From Breviolum minutum Mf 1.05b.01 (Eukaryota; Sar; Dinophyceae; Suessiales; Symbiodiniaceae): a stretch of 64,000 bases of DNA. Location: NCBI GenBank assembly GCA_000507305.1, contig DF239087.1, positions 62,001 through 126,000 on the forward strand, read 5' to 3'. Positions within the stretch are counted from its first letter, which is position 1, and each line of letters opens with the position of its first letter. The translations under genes were made by a program, and so were the position numbers. The notes beneath the pieces were generated by a model. The model searched no databases, was not told where the DNA came from, and saw nothing but the letters and a program-made list of their open reading frames with translations. Below are positions 1-12,933 of this stretch, one piece after another.

Positions 1-656
1 CGTTCAAGTCAGCTAACCAATGTACATCTGACTCAAACATCCTTTCTCAAAAAACTCCACCAATTCCACCAGATTGCTGTTTTGGTTTATAAAGGCTTCC
101 TCTAAAAACATATTTAAATACATACGCAATATAGGCATATATAGGTAGTATCATGCCATATCATGCCGCTTAAATTCCCTAAACAACCAGCCTCAATTGG
201 TCGCTGCTAAACGCAGATACATCTTCCACCGTATCCACCTCCCGATCCGACGTGCCTCCGACAACACCTAGCAGCCATCGCTGAGAATGGGAAAAAAACT
301 CACTGATTCGTGGCTAAAGTTTGTCAAAGATGAGACAAATAACTCAAATCATACATGTCCTTCATAGATCCTCTTGTCTGAAAATACTCTTCGTGATGTA
401 TATATATATATATTATCTATATGATTCTGCCTGAATTTCATGAAATAAACGGATAAAATCAAAACATCAAGTACAAACACCACTGGTACTACCTTTAGAA
501 AATATGCTCAGAAACTACTGAAGCGACTTATATATCTGCCTCAATTGACACATCAGTTCAGCTCCTTCACATACCCTGATATCAATAAGATACCATGGAA
601 ACCGTAACAAATTACAAGAATGCAATGTGTCGAAAAAAAGGGACCACACTCTGAAG

Positions 657-746
657 TTGGTGGTTTCAACCATTGAAACATATTAATCAAATTGGATCAT
701 TTAGCAAGGATCGGGGTGAAACTTTAAAAATGAAACCACCAACCAG
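657..746. repeat. Family A foldback element, copy 1
   Basis: About 90 bp, opening TTGGTGGTTTCAA and closing with its complement TGAAACCACCAACCAG. The middle matches the family core (CAAATTGGATCATTT, then GGGGTGAAA). Confidence 0.8.
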
Positions 747-2720
747 CACTATATAGGCAGGGATCATGATACAAATTCAATACTTCATACCTTGATAATC
801 GGTGAAGTAAAATCTTACTGCAGAGGTGAAAAATCAATGCTTTCACCAGGTTTGTTCCCTTCTATTCTCCCAAGCAAGGTCATGTTGAAGAAGTGTTCAA
901 ATGTTCAACATACATACCTCCCTCAACAATGAAATATGCCAAACTTTATGAGTTTAACCAAATCAAAAAAACATGACTCTTTAATACAGTATATCGTTTT
1001 CTTTGATGGAACGCTCGGCATGCGATGCATGTAAAACCGCTGGTCCATGTATCGGGAAAACGGTAGCCTGGTCGATAGGTCGAGTGTCCCGCAGCTTTCC
1101 TTGAGAAACAAAGGACAACCACTCCTGGTGCGACCGGCGCGGATCCCACGGTTTTCCGGACCCGGAGCCCTAGCGAAATCCCCAATGAGATCATCCTGTG
1201 GTTGTTTCAAAAAAAAGGTGGATCCTTATGCCATGATGTATGAGGTTCAATGAGTGGATCCTCGCAATGCTTTAGAATAGTTAATCCGAATATAACTTGG
1301 CAAGATGAAACATCACCAATAAATCCCAAAAACAACCAGGGGTTCCTTTTGTTTTTCATTGCTCAAGTTGCGGGAGGGAATCTACACAAAAAGGGAAGAT
1401 AGAAGGTGTGGAGTCTTCCAACTAAGTCCGTGGTTGCGCCCAATGTAAAGAAAATATGCTGCATATGCGCAAGTCAAATTGAATATGAAGGATGTTTATA
1501 GATTTTCAACCCAAAAAAGAATCTTTGAAACCACCACTGAGAAAATTATGTCTAAAAAAATGGATTTCATAGTTTGACCTATCCATATAAAATCGTGGAC
1601 TAGTTTTTGTTGAGCCCCAAGGCTATACTATTGGGATGGTAGAAACAGGATGGGGTGTGAGATGCGAGCAGTTTAGGCAGCGAATAGTTATTTAACTCCC
1701 ATACAAATAGGAAGGCATTTGCACGATTGATTATTGATTTAAGGTTTTTGGCATTAGGATGCTGTTTGCATCATTTATACTTCCATATACTTCCCATATT
1801 TTTTTCGTGCCAACCTATGAAAAAATGCTTGGACTAGTTGCTTGTAAAGGAAAAGAAGCCTAAGTCTTGGAGGATGTTTTTTTGCATCAAAAGAGTCACC
1901 TTAATCTAAATTGGCAAATTCTGTGCCTTCAAAAAAACACTGGGCTGAGATTCAGAAAAGATACTGTATTAAAACACAAACTAACACAGCGAACACTTTA
2001 AAGGAGCCCTTGAAGAAAAATACCCTCCTGGGAACTAACATATCCACTACCAGCCGGCACTTTTGAAGATGGTAACTGTATCTTGCAAAGTCCAATTTTC
2101 AGTGTCCACATGGGGCATGACTGGTATTTCAAGGAGGGAAACCCCATTGAGATGCTGCCACCATTTTTGAAGTTTGCAAAAGAATCTTACGTAAAACAAG
2201 GGTGCTGCTGGTATGTTGGAAATACCTCACGACCAAAAACCATTCATCAAACTAAACTGCAAAATGATCTTTTCAAGAGCTTCTAGAATGGACGAGGAAA
2301 TGTCAAGGCCTACCGGAATCAGAACAGCCAATCGTGCTCAACCCCCTATTGCCAATTTCGATCGGTTGCTGGGATCATTTGAGCCACAAAAAAACACTTT
2401 TACTTTCCACATCTTTCCACTATACTGGTTGTTTGTTTGGGATCTTTATAATGGTTTATTTTATAATCCCCTATAGACCTGGGTAGAATGTCATCCCCAA
2501 CAAATCTCCTAAACAACCGTTTGGGTTTGGGCCCTTTTTTCTTAATTTATCATCTAAAAACTCGAGGGATATCTTAAAAGCTCGGCCCCAAAAAACTCAT
2601 CACAAGGCCGACGTCGCCACCAACGCACCAGCCCCGGTCATGCCAATCAACGACTTGGTCATCATTCTCATCCAAGTGTGAGTAGAAATCCCTGAGGGAG
2701 CGAAACAAGAAGAGAGCTAC

Positions 2721-2825
2721 TTGGTGGTTTCAACCCAATTTGCAAAATATTATTCAAATTGGATTATTTCACCAAGGATCGGGTTGAAAGTAAAAAATGT
2801 TTAAAACCACCACCTAACCACCTAG
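2721..2825. repeat. Family A foldback element, copy 2
   Basis: Opens TTGGTGGTTTCAACCC and closes AAACCACCACCTAACCACCTAG. It is flanked by AGAGCTAC on the left and AGAAGCTAC on the right, a plausible imperfect target duplication. Confidence 0.8.
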
Positions 2826-2980
2826 AGAAGCTACCAAAAACCTAAGAGGCGTTAATAGTTGGCCTTGATTGTAATTATATAATATTCCCTTCTGTATGAT
2901 GGTGTATTACTGGTTTTCTCATGAAACATCAAAAATTCAACCCCAAGCAAAACAATGAGCGTTGTCTTTGGAAAATGTCA

Positions 2981-3160
2981 TACTCCCCTAAAAACTCACC
3001 TTTTGCAGCAAAAAGTCCAGGTTTGGAAGACGACTTTCCTATTGAAAGTGGTGATGTTTAGGTTCCATGTTAGTTTTAGGGGGGAAGTAAATCAAACTTC
3101 ATTGTTCAAAATTAGTCATCCCCAAAAGTTTCATCAGATCGGCCTGCTTGGCTCAGTGAA
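2981..3160. repeat. Family H foldback plus unique tail, also found at 39526-39640
   Basis: TACTCCCCTAAAAACTCACC pairs with TTAGTTTTAGGGGGGAAGTA about 100 bp on. The right arm and following 70 bp (3046-3160) recur as a direct repeat at 39526-39640, including CTATTGAAAGTGGTGAT and GCCTGCTTGGCT. Confidence 0.7.
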
Positions 3161-3201
3161 TTCTATTTAAAACATCATTTTCTATGGATGCTCCAATCCA
3201 A

Positions 3202-3332
3202 ATAGCACCCCCCGAAGTTTAACATCTCGCCCCTGAAAAACGATGCTTGGAAGACGATCCTTTCCTTTTAAGATTCGGTCAATTTTCAGGGGCGAACTGT
3301 TAATCTTCATATTGGGTGGGGTGCTACGGTAG
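3202..3332. repeat. Family C-like foldback element
   Basis: AATAGCACCCCCCGAAGTTTAAC pairs roughly with the closing GTTAATCTTCATATTGGGTGGGGTGCT. The inside contains the family C core CGCCCCTGAAAA and CTTGGAAGACGATCC. Confidence 0.6.
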
Positions 3333-3589
3333 CACCCAACACCTGGGCCCCCCCGTTGAAAATGCGGCGCTTTCCAACAACCAAAAAAATTCCCCAAAAA
3401 CGACAAGAACTGCATGGCGCGTTAAGGCCCGTGGGCCTCAATTCGACTTTTGTCAAGGTCCGTTCTGCCTGGGATACAGCAAAGGGTTTTCCAACGGGAG
3501 GAGGGTGGAAATCCTACGGGTTTCTCCCAACAACCTTGGGGAAGCTAAGGAAAACCCATAAATATGATGGAATGATGGAAGAAATCCCA

Positions 3590-3694
3590 GGCCCAACCAC
3601 CGTTTGGATGTAAAAAACAACACGTAAATCATGGGATTTCAACTACCGTTCCCTCAACTGGTGAGTTTGCCGGATTTCTGAACCATCAACAGTA
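3590..3694. repeat. Family G element, right part
   Basis: It contains GGATGTAAAAAACAAC, ACGTAAATCATGGG and the right end CCGGATTTCTGAACCATCAACAGTA shared with other G copies. A clear left arm is missing. Confidence 0.55.
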
Positions 3695-3730
3695 TGAATC
3701 CAGTAGTCATTCTACTTGTCATTCAACTGA

Positions 3731-3845
3731 TATATGGGTGTTTCCAAAAATAGGGGTACCCCAAAATGGATGGTTTATAATGGAACACCCTATTCAAATG
3801 GATGATTTGGGGGAAAACCGACTATTTTTGGAAACACCCATATAC
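3731..3845. repeat. Family B foldback element, copy 1
   Basis: Begins TATATGGGTGTTTCCAAAAA and ends with its complement TTTTTGGAAACACCCATATA. The interior carries a second inverted pair around CCAAAATGGATGGTTTATAA. It is nearly fully palindromic over 115 bp. Confidence 0.85.
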
Positions 3846-4202
3846 CTCATACAAATCATCATCATGTCATGAGGTCAATCCACCTTTCACGTCTCAAGTG
3901 AGTCCACGAAGAAAATCACCATGGATCAGCGCTATACCAAACCTCACCTGAATCCCAACGTATCCGTGGAAGTTTCAACAAGTGGAGCAATCATATGAAA
4001 TCATGTAACAAACATGTTCCAAACATGTCCCTATCTTAATTGGGGAGATCCCAGTTGATGGTCACCACCTTTTTTGTTGTTGAGATCCCGGACAATCTTC
4101 AAATCACTGCGCACCACTTCAGTGATCTCGTCAAAGTCCCTAGGGGATTTTTGAGGTTTTTTTCATGCGTTCACCCTTTTTTTTGGGGGGGGGAACCATT
4201 TC

Positions 4203-4290
4203 CCATAGGATCCGTGTAGGGTATATGTACCTACATTTACCATAGATATCAACCAAATGTAGGTAAATATAACATACATGGATACTATGG
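4203..4290. repeat. Family F foldback element, copy 1
   Basis: CATAGGATCCGTGTAGGGTATATGTACC pairs with GGTAAATATAACATACATGGATACTATGG. The central CATTTACC and its complement complete the hairpin. Confidence 0.75.
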
Positions 4291-4418
4291 GTTTGAAAAC
4301 TAAAAACGTTTATTGGTAGTTTTGAGGTGATTTGCAAGGAGTGTCACAAGGCGAGTTTTAGGATTCAAAACATGTTTGATAAACACGACTCAGAATATCT
4401 TGCCGTTGTTGGGATCAT

Positions 4419-4576
4419 TTGAGCAATGAAAAAAAACGGCCCTACTTTCCATTGAAATACTGGTTCTTTAATAGGGATCCTTATGTCATGGTTTATTTTA
4501 ATCCCTATATAATTGGGTAGTATAATACCCTATATACTATATACCCCAAACAACCAGGTTTCTTTTCATTGCTCAA
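4419..4576. repeat. Family K foldback element, copy 1
   Basis: Ends are TTGAGCAATGAAAAAAAA and TTTTCATTGCTCAA, inverted relative to each other. Related sequence occurs at 9699-9865, with partial copies near 2366-2516 and 1322-1373. Confidence 0.7.
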
Positions 4577-5044
4577 TTTGTCTCCTGTCTCCGCATCTCT
4601 TCAGAAAACCATGACGAAGCCTTTTGGATACTGATGATTCTCAGGGACTTTCGTCGATCTATGTCATCAAGGGATCGGGGAATAGCAGCGTGGTGACACT
4701 TGGTCCAACACGCAACCACAGAGGTGTTGACGGAACAAAATCATACCACGAGGTAGTTGAGGAAGCTGAAATTTGCTGTGTTCAAATATGAAAAGGATGC
4801 TTGTCTAATGCGTTTGAAAGGATAAGGTATTGCACGGAATCACTAAGTACGATGGTTATCAAGCATTCAAATTGTCATTCATTTCTCATGGATGAGTGGT
4901 CTTACGGTGCTTTGTGACACGGCTGTCCAACCGTGTACTTTAAAGGATTACGGTGCTTTTTAGCAGTTGATCCAGGCTGCATTGATAGACAAAGGAAGTT
5001 CGACATGTTGTGCTATGCCATGTGGAATATTGACATCCTGAGGA

Positions 5045-5156
5045 GAATATGGGGGTTTCTTAAAATGATGGTACCCAACAACCATTGGTTTTCCTGCTAA
5101 AAATGATCATTTTGGGGTGTTTAGGGGGTACCACCATTTAAGGAAACACCCATATG
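5045..5156. repeat. Family B foldback element, copy 2 (diverged)
   Basis: ATATGGGGGTTTCTTAAAATGATGG pairs with CCACCATTTAAGGAAACACCCATAT. The interior differs from the other B copies. Confidence 0.75.
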
Positions 5157-5534
5157 CTTTTTGCCTGGGCCTATTTTTGGGGCGACCCCCGAAGATTTGT
5201 GGTCGGCAAGAGTGAGGATTGCAGTCGGATTGCAAGCTTTTCTGGAATGTCCCGCTTTTTTCATGTGACATGAAGTTTCAAGGGGTGCTTCTGTTCAAAA
5301 TACAAGGGTTTACCCGGAGCACATAAAAATGTCAGGTTGCTCATGGGTGATTTTTTTGGGCATCCTAAACGGTTTGTGCAAGTACTGTATTGTTTGTCTT
5401 CGGATCCCATCATCAGGACCCTTTAACAAAAACCGACAGTCCTAAGTCAACATGGCCAAGGCCAAACATCAGTCCTTACAAGGATCCATCATGTTTTCCA
5501 TTTCCCATAAGGAAATATTGTTTACTGCTAAACT

Positions 5535-5664
5535 CACTGAAACTAACATAACATGTTCGCACCAAAAAAAATGGGTGGTTTCCAATAGGAATCATCCAAA
5601 CTTCCTATTGTTTTTTGTTTTTTTTTCAGGAGCTATGCAGCTTATGTTAGTTTCAGGGAGGGTA
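5535..5664. repeat. Family C foldback element, copy 1
   Basis: CACTGAAACTAACATAA pairs with TTATGTTAGTTTCAGGGAGG. The interior has an inverted CAATAGGAA / TTCCTATTG pair and T-rich sequence. Confidence 0.75.
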
Positions 5665-5832
5665 GTTTCCCAAAAAGGTAATCCAGTTTCGGAAAAGTTG
5701 TTTCCCCCCCGTGCCATGTGTGTTTTTTCCTGAAGGTATAAAGGCCAACCTAATGGCTGGTGGGTGGTGGACCCTGGATGAACATCCCTATGTTGAGGCA
5801 TTTATCCGGCAAATCTTCCAAAAGTCATCTAA

Positions 5833-5930
5833 TTGGTGGTTAAACCACCCATTTGAAAAATATGCCAAGTCAAATAGGATCATCTCCCTAGGTAGGGTTG
5901 AACATTAAAAAAAATGAAACCACCACCTAG
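5833..5930. repeat. Family A foldback element, copy 3
   Basis: TTGGTGGTTAAACCACCC opens the copy and GAAACCACCACCTAG closes it. The internal core is degenerate. Confidence 0.75.
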
Positions 5931-7449
5931 TGATAGTCCTTTCTTTAAACAGAATATTTCTGGGATATTATGACACCAGCAACATTAAACACCAACTAAT
6001 CACGGTAAACTACCCAAATTTTCCTACTTTCTTAGATTGGTATGCACAGGGGATGCTGAATTCCTCATTGAGGACTCTTTCAAAAAGTCGAAAGCACAAA
6101 CATCACTAACACATTAAGTAAAAACCCAAACAAAAAACAGTGATTTACAGTAGTTTCTATTCATCAGGAATTGATACAATACAGCTACTGTACAAGAAAT
6201 TCTGTTTGTCCAACTACGAACTCATGCAGTATTTCACCCAACCCACTGGTCGACGTCACCACACTAAGGCCACTACAAAGCACCCGAATTGTCCGTATCA
6301 TATCTGGCCGTGACCATAGCTGGGGAAGCTTTCGGAAAGGGCCATGAGATAGCCATGATACCCCTTCCTTTTTCTTTCTTTTTTTTGGGTGGGGGGGTAA
6401 ATGTCAATGTATGGCCCGATAAGCCATGCATTTCATATATGACACTACCATTCACTATCAAAAAAAACTCCATGAAGAAATCTCTCATGGACCCTTTTGC
6501 AGGGAAGATTTTCGGGGTTCCTGGCGATGTTTGCTGCTAATTTGCAGACAGCAAAGTGGCAAGATACACCTTGGAAGACTGGTGTCCATGTAAGATGGTA
6601 TCTGTTCAAGGCTTGTATTATATGTACGATATAAATAAATAAATTGTAAATTACATATCTATATATAATATATATATATATGTATTCTATATGTGTCTGT
6701 GTGACTCTAGTGGCTCACTAATATTCAAAAGATACCCCATGTTTCCTGGATTCAAAAAGACCAATGCCTCGGCCACAAATGGTAGGAGTTATACTATGAT
6801 TTTCTGATGGGTTTTCATGGTTTTCAACCCCCAAAACTTATCTAATGACATGAAACCATCAACAACCTATCCATTTGTGGGTTAAGGATGGTTAAGGAAA
6901 TACAATACGTTCAGAATTGAATGGTCACATGTGTTTCACTCATATGGAGCACGTGGGGAGCGTGGAAAACGTCCCATGGCTTTGGGCGTCTCAATGTTTG
7001 ACATTGATAATTAAGAAAACCAATAAATCAGGAATAATGTTTATCTAAGCACATTCTAAGCAAGAATTATAGCAAAGACCGTGAAACACGTTGGCAAGTC
7101 AACAAGAGCATAACAAGAGCTTCACTTATGAACTTCATGGAGGTTAATCTTTAAAAAAACTTCTTGAAAGTGGCAAAGTAAAACTATATCTTACCAACCA
7201 TCCAAAGAGTTGCAGGAAGAAAAATCATATTCCACCCCCTGTTCTTTAACGATACCACCACCCAACGACCCCGAATGGGATTCGGCCTGTCAAAGACCGT
7301 CTTCCAGAATTTCATCTGGCGAGGATTCTTCCCAAAATTCTTCACGTGGAAAAAGTAGTTCTAGAAATTTGTTAAACAGTTTTCATGGACATGCGTTTTG
7401 TTGGGTAGGATTGTTTCTTTCATGAATTCTCAAAAAAGTTACTTATATA

Positions 7450-7575
7450 CCTTCCCTGAAACTAACAGCAAAAGCCCCTAAAACTATCCTTCCGGGCCCC
7501 AAAAGGAAAGGATCGTAGTCTTCCAACCATCCATTTTCAGGGGCTATATATGTCTATGTCAGTTTCAGGGAGTAA
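7450..7575. repeat. Family C foldback element, copy 2
   Basis: CTTCCCTGAAACTAACA pairs with TGTCAGTTTCAGGGAG. The interior has CCCCTAAAA, GGGCCCCAAAAGGAAAGGAT and CCATTTTCAGGGG. Confidence 0.8.
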
Positions 7576-7782
7576 AATTCGGCCGTTTGGGTTGACAAGG
7601 TTTTCATCAAAAAAAACCTGATCTTAGGGGCTGTTAACCTTCCAGGTGTGAGAAGTTCAGCACGCAAAAATGCATGGCGCTCCATCTCAAAGAAGTGGAA
7701 TCCTAGAAAGAAGGACATGTGTTTTTTCTCACAAAAAAAAAAAACATGAAAAAACAATCTCCTCTCTCGAAGAAGGACCAGA

Positions 7783-7917
7783 AATTATCTCTGAAAAAAA
7801 AAACTACACTCCAGGAAAGTAAAAGCTCGCACCTAAAATTGATGGTTGGAATACGATCCTTACCTTTTGTGGAATGGCATCTTTTAAGGTGCGAACTGTT
7901 TGTTTTTGGGAGGAGTT
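7783..7917. repeat. Family C foldback element, diverged copy
   Basis: ACTCCAGGAAAGTAAAAGCTCGCACCTAAAA pairs with TTAAGGTGCGAACTG and the closing GGGAGGAGTT. The core GGTTGGAATACGATCCTTACC matches other C copies. Confidence 0.6.
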
Positions 7918-8373
7918 GAGGTTTCATGAAGTTTCCAGATACTCAGGCTCAGATACTATCTATCTCACCAAGGGCCCCTAGGAACGCAATGAGACAATCA
8001 AAACCCATGTTTTTGTATGAAACTGGTGAGACATGCATATGGTTCCTAAAAGAACCATAGTGGCAGAAAAGAATAGGACAGCTACGTATCTGTACTTACA
8101 TCTAACATGCATACAAGCAATGGTAGGACTAATGATGATACCCAGCAGAAAATACTTTCTATGATTGACATTTCAAAATGAGAACAATAGTTGCATACGT
8201 GATTGTTACTATATAGTATTCCGACTATTATTTAGGTTCTGCCAAACCACTCTAACAGTCGATCATAAAAATCAAAAAAGGGTCCCTGCGAAAAAAATAA
8301 TAGTCATTATTTTCTCCCACTGTGAAGCAGGGTTTGGGCGTCAGGACTCAGGACCTAAACAATTATCACTGAT

Positions 8374-8685
8374 ATAGGATCCATGTATGGTATATCTACA
8401 ATTTACCTTCTTTTTTCGTTGACTTTTATGGTACACCCCTGAAAAATTAAAAACTAACATTGAATTTTAAAATCACCCGATTCAAAAGGAAAATCATCTT
8501 CCAAAGCTCCATTCTTGGGGTAAGAAGTCGTCAAATTTCCAGGGTGTATATATACATATATATCATACATACATCCCAATAGCATCCAAGGGAATCCACG
8601 GTATATTTCCCTAGATGAATGGTTGATTTTTATGGTGGTCTTCATGTAAGGTAAATATACCGTTCGTCCCATGGATTATCTCCAC
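8374..8685. repeat. Family F sequence interrupted by a family H element
   Basis: GGATCCATGTATGGTATATC (8377-8396) is the start of an F element. A family H hairpin follows at 8431-8549 (GTACACCCCTGAAAAATTAA to TTTCCAGGGTGTA). F-like sequence resumes at about 8575-8685 (TAGCATCCAAGGGAATCC to CCCATGGATTATC). Confidence 0.55.
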
Positions 8686-9698
8686 CTCATTGGCTTTGTC
8701 GCGCATGAAGGCTGGCCTCGGTGTTTAGTTTAGATCATGGTAGCGTCCATAGTTCTAGAATTAACATCCAAATATATGTAGTGTACTAGTGTGTATAATC
8801 TTGGAATATATATCATATAAAACATATGTAAGATATAATATAATATGTATACAGCTGTATACACTATAATTATTATGTATATATATATATAGCCATGTTT
8901 AAATTATGTATATATTATACATAGTTTCTTTTTGGACACCACCATCGTACCCCATGCGTGAAGATATCAAGTCCTCAAAAGGGCAAGTTAGAATCTTGCA
9001 ACTGAAGGATGTAACAGTAACACCACAAGTGAAACTCATGGTTAGGTCATATTGTTATACCAACGGTTTGTTTCTTTGATTCATCCCCACGTTTGAGGTC
9101 TTAGCAACTATAACTTACTTGGAAAAAGCGAGACTTTAGGGGGAAACCCATGTGTGACCTTTTTAAGCTGGTGAATCGCATGTAACTTCAATGTAAATCC
9201 AATGATGTTCGAGATTTTAATCATAGACCTACAAATGTACTCCCACTTCATTTCGCCTTGAAAAACCACCATGTAAATGATGATCTTCCGGAAATGTTCA
9301 GAATCCAACCAGAACTCATGGCTATTTATTTTTCAGCAGATGTTTGTTAAAAACAAACCTGATGATAACGTGGTTTTCTATTTGAGAGTTGCTTCTTACA
9401 TTCGCATGGCAAAAAAATCAATACCCCCACATATCCAAGCCAAAGAAAAACTTGTCAATAAGGTGAAAAACAACACATCCTCAAGAAGCCAACCACTCCT
9501 CTCACGAATTGTGTTTCTAATGGCAGCTATCATTGACAGGTCTGAAGGTGCTGATTTTTGTTGGTAGGCATCATTTTTTTGCCATCTTAATCGTGAAACC
9601 CCGACTCTTTCCCATCTTGCAACATCTGCTGTCGAATCTTCGCACTCCTGGAACAAACGGCTGGGATCGATGGTTAATAACATTGGCCGGTTGCTGAG

Positions 9699-9865
9699 AT
9701 GAGCAATGGAAAAAAACAAACTGATTATTTAGGGTATATAGGGGATCATATTACACAGTTAAATGGTGATTATGTCATAAACATTCATAAACCATTATAA
9801 GGATCCCTCTTAAACAACCAGGATTTCCCATGGGAAAGTAAGGCCGGGTTTTTTCGTTGCTCAGT
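9699..9865. repeat. Family K foldback element, copy 2
   Basis: GATGAGCAATGGAAAAAAAC pairs with the closing TTTTTTCGTTGCTCA. The interior matches copy 1 at ATAAGGATCCCT and AAACAACCAGG. Confidence 0.65.
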
Positions 9866-10105
9866 TTGTTTTTGGTGATTTTTTATACACTGCTCTCGAT
9901 GGCTCCCAAGCGCAAATTTAACCTGTTTTTTGGGCGAAATTCAACTACCATTTGGAAGGAAATAATGGAAGTTTGGCCACTAAAAATTGAGAGAAATGGA
10001 TTTTACTTCCATGGGTAACCTCAAACCCAACCAGAAATATGACATAGGGCTTGAATCGAACACTGCATTTAGGAATGCTCTTCATGGATTCTCTTAAAGC
10101 TTATC

Positions 10106-10205
10106 TAGTTGGTGTTTTCAACCCATTTGAAAAATCTTAGTCAAATTGGATCATTTCCCCAGGGATCGGGGTGAAAACAAAAAATATTTGAAACCACCGC
10201 CCAGT
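10106..10205. repeat. Family A foldback element, copy 4
   Basis: CTAGTTGGTGTTTTCAACCC opens and TTTGAAACCACCGCCCAG closes. TTAT lies immediately outside both ends, a possible short target duplication. Confidence 0.8.
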
Positions 10206-11563
10206 TATGTATCTTTGCTTCTTCGATGGTTTCATTCTTTTGATACCTGGTGGTAGAGTGAAGTTGCAGCTGTCGTAGCCACCTGAAGTGTTTGGAAACA
10301 AGTCGGTGGGACTCATACCAGGAAACCATCAATGTATGATACAATAAACTTTCCGAAGTACATGTATCATAACAAGCATCAACCAAAAATGTAGGCACAA
10401 CATGTACTACAACCTTACATGAGTTGAAAATGGGATCGATGTCTAAAAGCCATCACAAGATGGGCCCAGGGCCCCAGTTTAGCTGGCCTTATACTAACGG
10501 CTAACTGGGGCTATAAGCCCTATAGGTGGAATTAACTGGTCGGGGCCCACGTTGCACCTAATTTTTGGCAGCCTGGTCCCACAACAATTTCTTTCACCAG
10601 CTTGATAAAAATCAGTCGCTTTTCCCCGTTTCCTACCCCTACTGTTTGACAGGGGTCATTATATTACCAACCCTAACAATGCACTCTTACGGGGAAATCC
10701 TTCAAATCTACCTAATATATTTGCATTGGTTGATACACCCAAAATGGGTAATTGAATGATCCCTTGTTTCTGGCCAAATTATAATATTTCACCAACCTAG
10801 GTTTCCCTGAAATAAGGGGATTTCCCTTACTAAGCCACCATTTGGGGTGAGGTCGTGTGAGGTCGCTATAATTTGACCAGCTGTTTGATTAACCACTTCC
10901 CCCTTTCAAGGGACACTGACCGTGTCACACCGCAGAAGTCATAGCTTCACCACCCTCCTGATGACCGTGCGCACGCGGCTCACCACATCGTTGCTGTCAT
11001 AGTAATGTCCCATCTGCCGTTGCGGAGTTTCCGTTGGAACTTGACACCAGGGGTATCAAACCCTCCCCTATGAGAAGGGGATTTTGGTGTTGTAAGTGGT
11101 TTTTTTTTCCCGTGCTGTTGGTTTCTGATCCCTTTTTGCCGTACAAGGGATTCACTTGGCCACCTTTGTTTTGTTACTGTAAGTGGGATGATTTGGTAGA
11201 TTTGGAAACGACATGTCCAACCTCTCTCCAAGTGGAAACTCCAATGGTTTTTTATTGGAATCAAAACATGACGAAAACATCCCATATAGGATGGTCATAG
11301 AAACCACATGTCGCCATGTGAAGGAATATATAGGATATGTCCATATAGGATGCTTTCTTCATTTTATTCATATATGGGTCTATAGTTTTTTTGTTTTTCC
11401 CCTTATGTATATATCATTGTTATTTGTTGTTCCGCATGCGGCTTGTCCAAATGCCAAAGTTGGGGAAGGTAGTGCCAATTGAAATTGCGGAGCTTGGTCT
11501 TTGAGGCTACATTTTTGGCAAGTATTTGGAGTGTACTTGGAACACCTTGCCTTCAATACTCAT

Positions 11564-11657
11564 CTAGTTGGTGGTTTCAACCCATTTGAAAAATATTAGT
11601 ATAGGAATCTTCCCCAAATAAGGGCGAAAAAAACTATATTTCAAATCCACCACCTAG
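11564..11657. repeat. Family A foldback element, copy 5
   Basis: CTAGTTGGTGGTTTCAACCC and CCACCACCTAG mark the two ends. The core is slightly shortened (AAATATTAGTATAGG). Confidence 0.8.
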
Positions 11658-12620
11658 TCACGGAAATGGAAAATGGGACAATCTAAAGGAAATCAGCCAT
11701 GCAGGGACCTATTGAACAATGATGCTGTGAAGAGGTACAGTGACACTCAAACGGAATCGCATACTTTTGAGAGGTGACCACAGGAGAAACACATTGCAAT
11801 TTATCAATTTCCCGTTTTGAGGATTATGCGTGGAAACATCTTATTTGGGTAGGGGCATCTCTCTGGAAGGAGTGTCAACTTAGACTAGCGCCGGGGAGGA
11901 AAAGGGACACGAAATAAAGGTCAAAATGCTTCAGTATATTTCTGAACCACATGTTGCAAAACAAAACTAAGGAAATCTACAAATAAATTGAATTTCAGCA
12001 AATGGTCATAAACAACCTAATGGATCCTAATGGAACTTGCTTTGATTTTCACGTTCAAATCTTTCAACTTGAGGATTTCCAGTCGTTTGAGCATCCGAGT
12101 CATCTGGGTTCACGGACATTCCATGGTGGCTTCTTCTTGCGTTTGCCCTTAGCAGAAATGATGAATGTTGTCAGTCCAACAACTGAATGAAGTCATGTGC
12201 AACAAGAAGATATACATGTATATATGGTTATATAATATATCCAAATAATGTTCATATATGAGTTTCAACTATATGTCTTGGACTTGTTCCAAATTAGTCA
12301 AAGTTAAACCAATTCATATCAAAGCTAGTTGTCCAAGCAATGAAACAAACATGCAAAATTGCTTCATCGAAAAAATAAGTGGCCTTGTCACAAGGAAACA
12401 TAGGTTATTCAAGTTATTTATAATCAGTTGGCAACCGATAACCGGAACACCAAATGGCTTCAACTGACTGACAGCATTCGAAACATTCAACCAGCTGAGG
12501 GTTTACAGTCTCCTATCATCCTAGTCATGTAGAAGCTGCTTCTCTATCTACAGTTGTTTCACCAAACAGGAAATGATGTTGCGAGCATTCTCATTCTAAA
12601 CCGTCCATCAAGGTGATTTA

Positions 12621-12827
12621 TACTGTTGATGTAAGAACTCCTGCACCAGTTGGTAGGTAGTTTATCCCATTATTTACAAGGTTTTCTGGTTGGTGGTTTC
12701 AACCCATCTGAAAAAATATTCGTCAAATTGGAAATCTTCCGCAAATAGGGGTGAAAAAAAAAATATTTGAAACCACGACCTAGTTTTTATGCATCCCCTT
12801 GTGGTTGTTTGGGATTTCTTCCATGAA
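12621..12827. repeat. Family G element split by a family A insertion
   Basis: The left part (12621-12685) has ACTGTTGATG, CTCCTGCACCAGTTGG and TTTATCCCATTATTTACAAGG. The right part (12784-12827) has GCATCCCC and GTTGTTTGGGATTTCTTCCAT. The uninterrupted relative at 14756-14836 runs straight through this point. Confidence 0.7.
12686..12783. mobile_element. Family A foldback element, copy 6, inserted in family G
   Basis: CTGGTTGGTGGTTTCAACCC opens and GAAACCACGACCTAG closes. The flanks are TTTT on both sides. Removing the element restores the order seen in the intact relative at 14756-14836, so this is a genuine insertion and fixes the element ends. Confidence 0.75.
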
Positions 12828-12933
12828 CGGTATGAGGAAGATGTTTGGCTACATCACCTCATGTGGTCCCACAAGCCAATCATTCTCTTCCTGTGTCATA
12901 CTTGAGATGATTTTTTTGACCTAGACTTAGATT

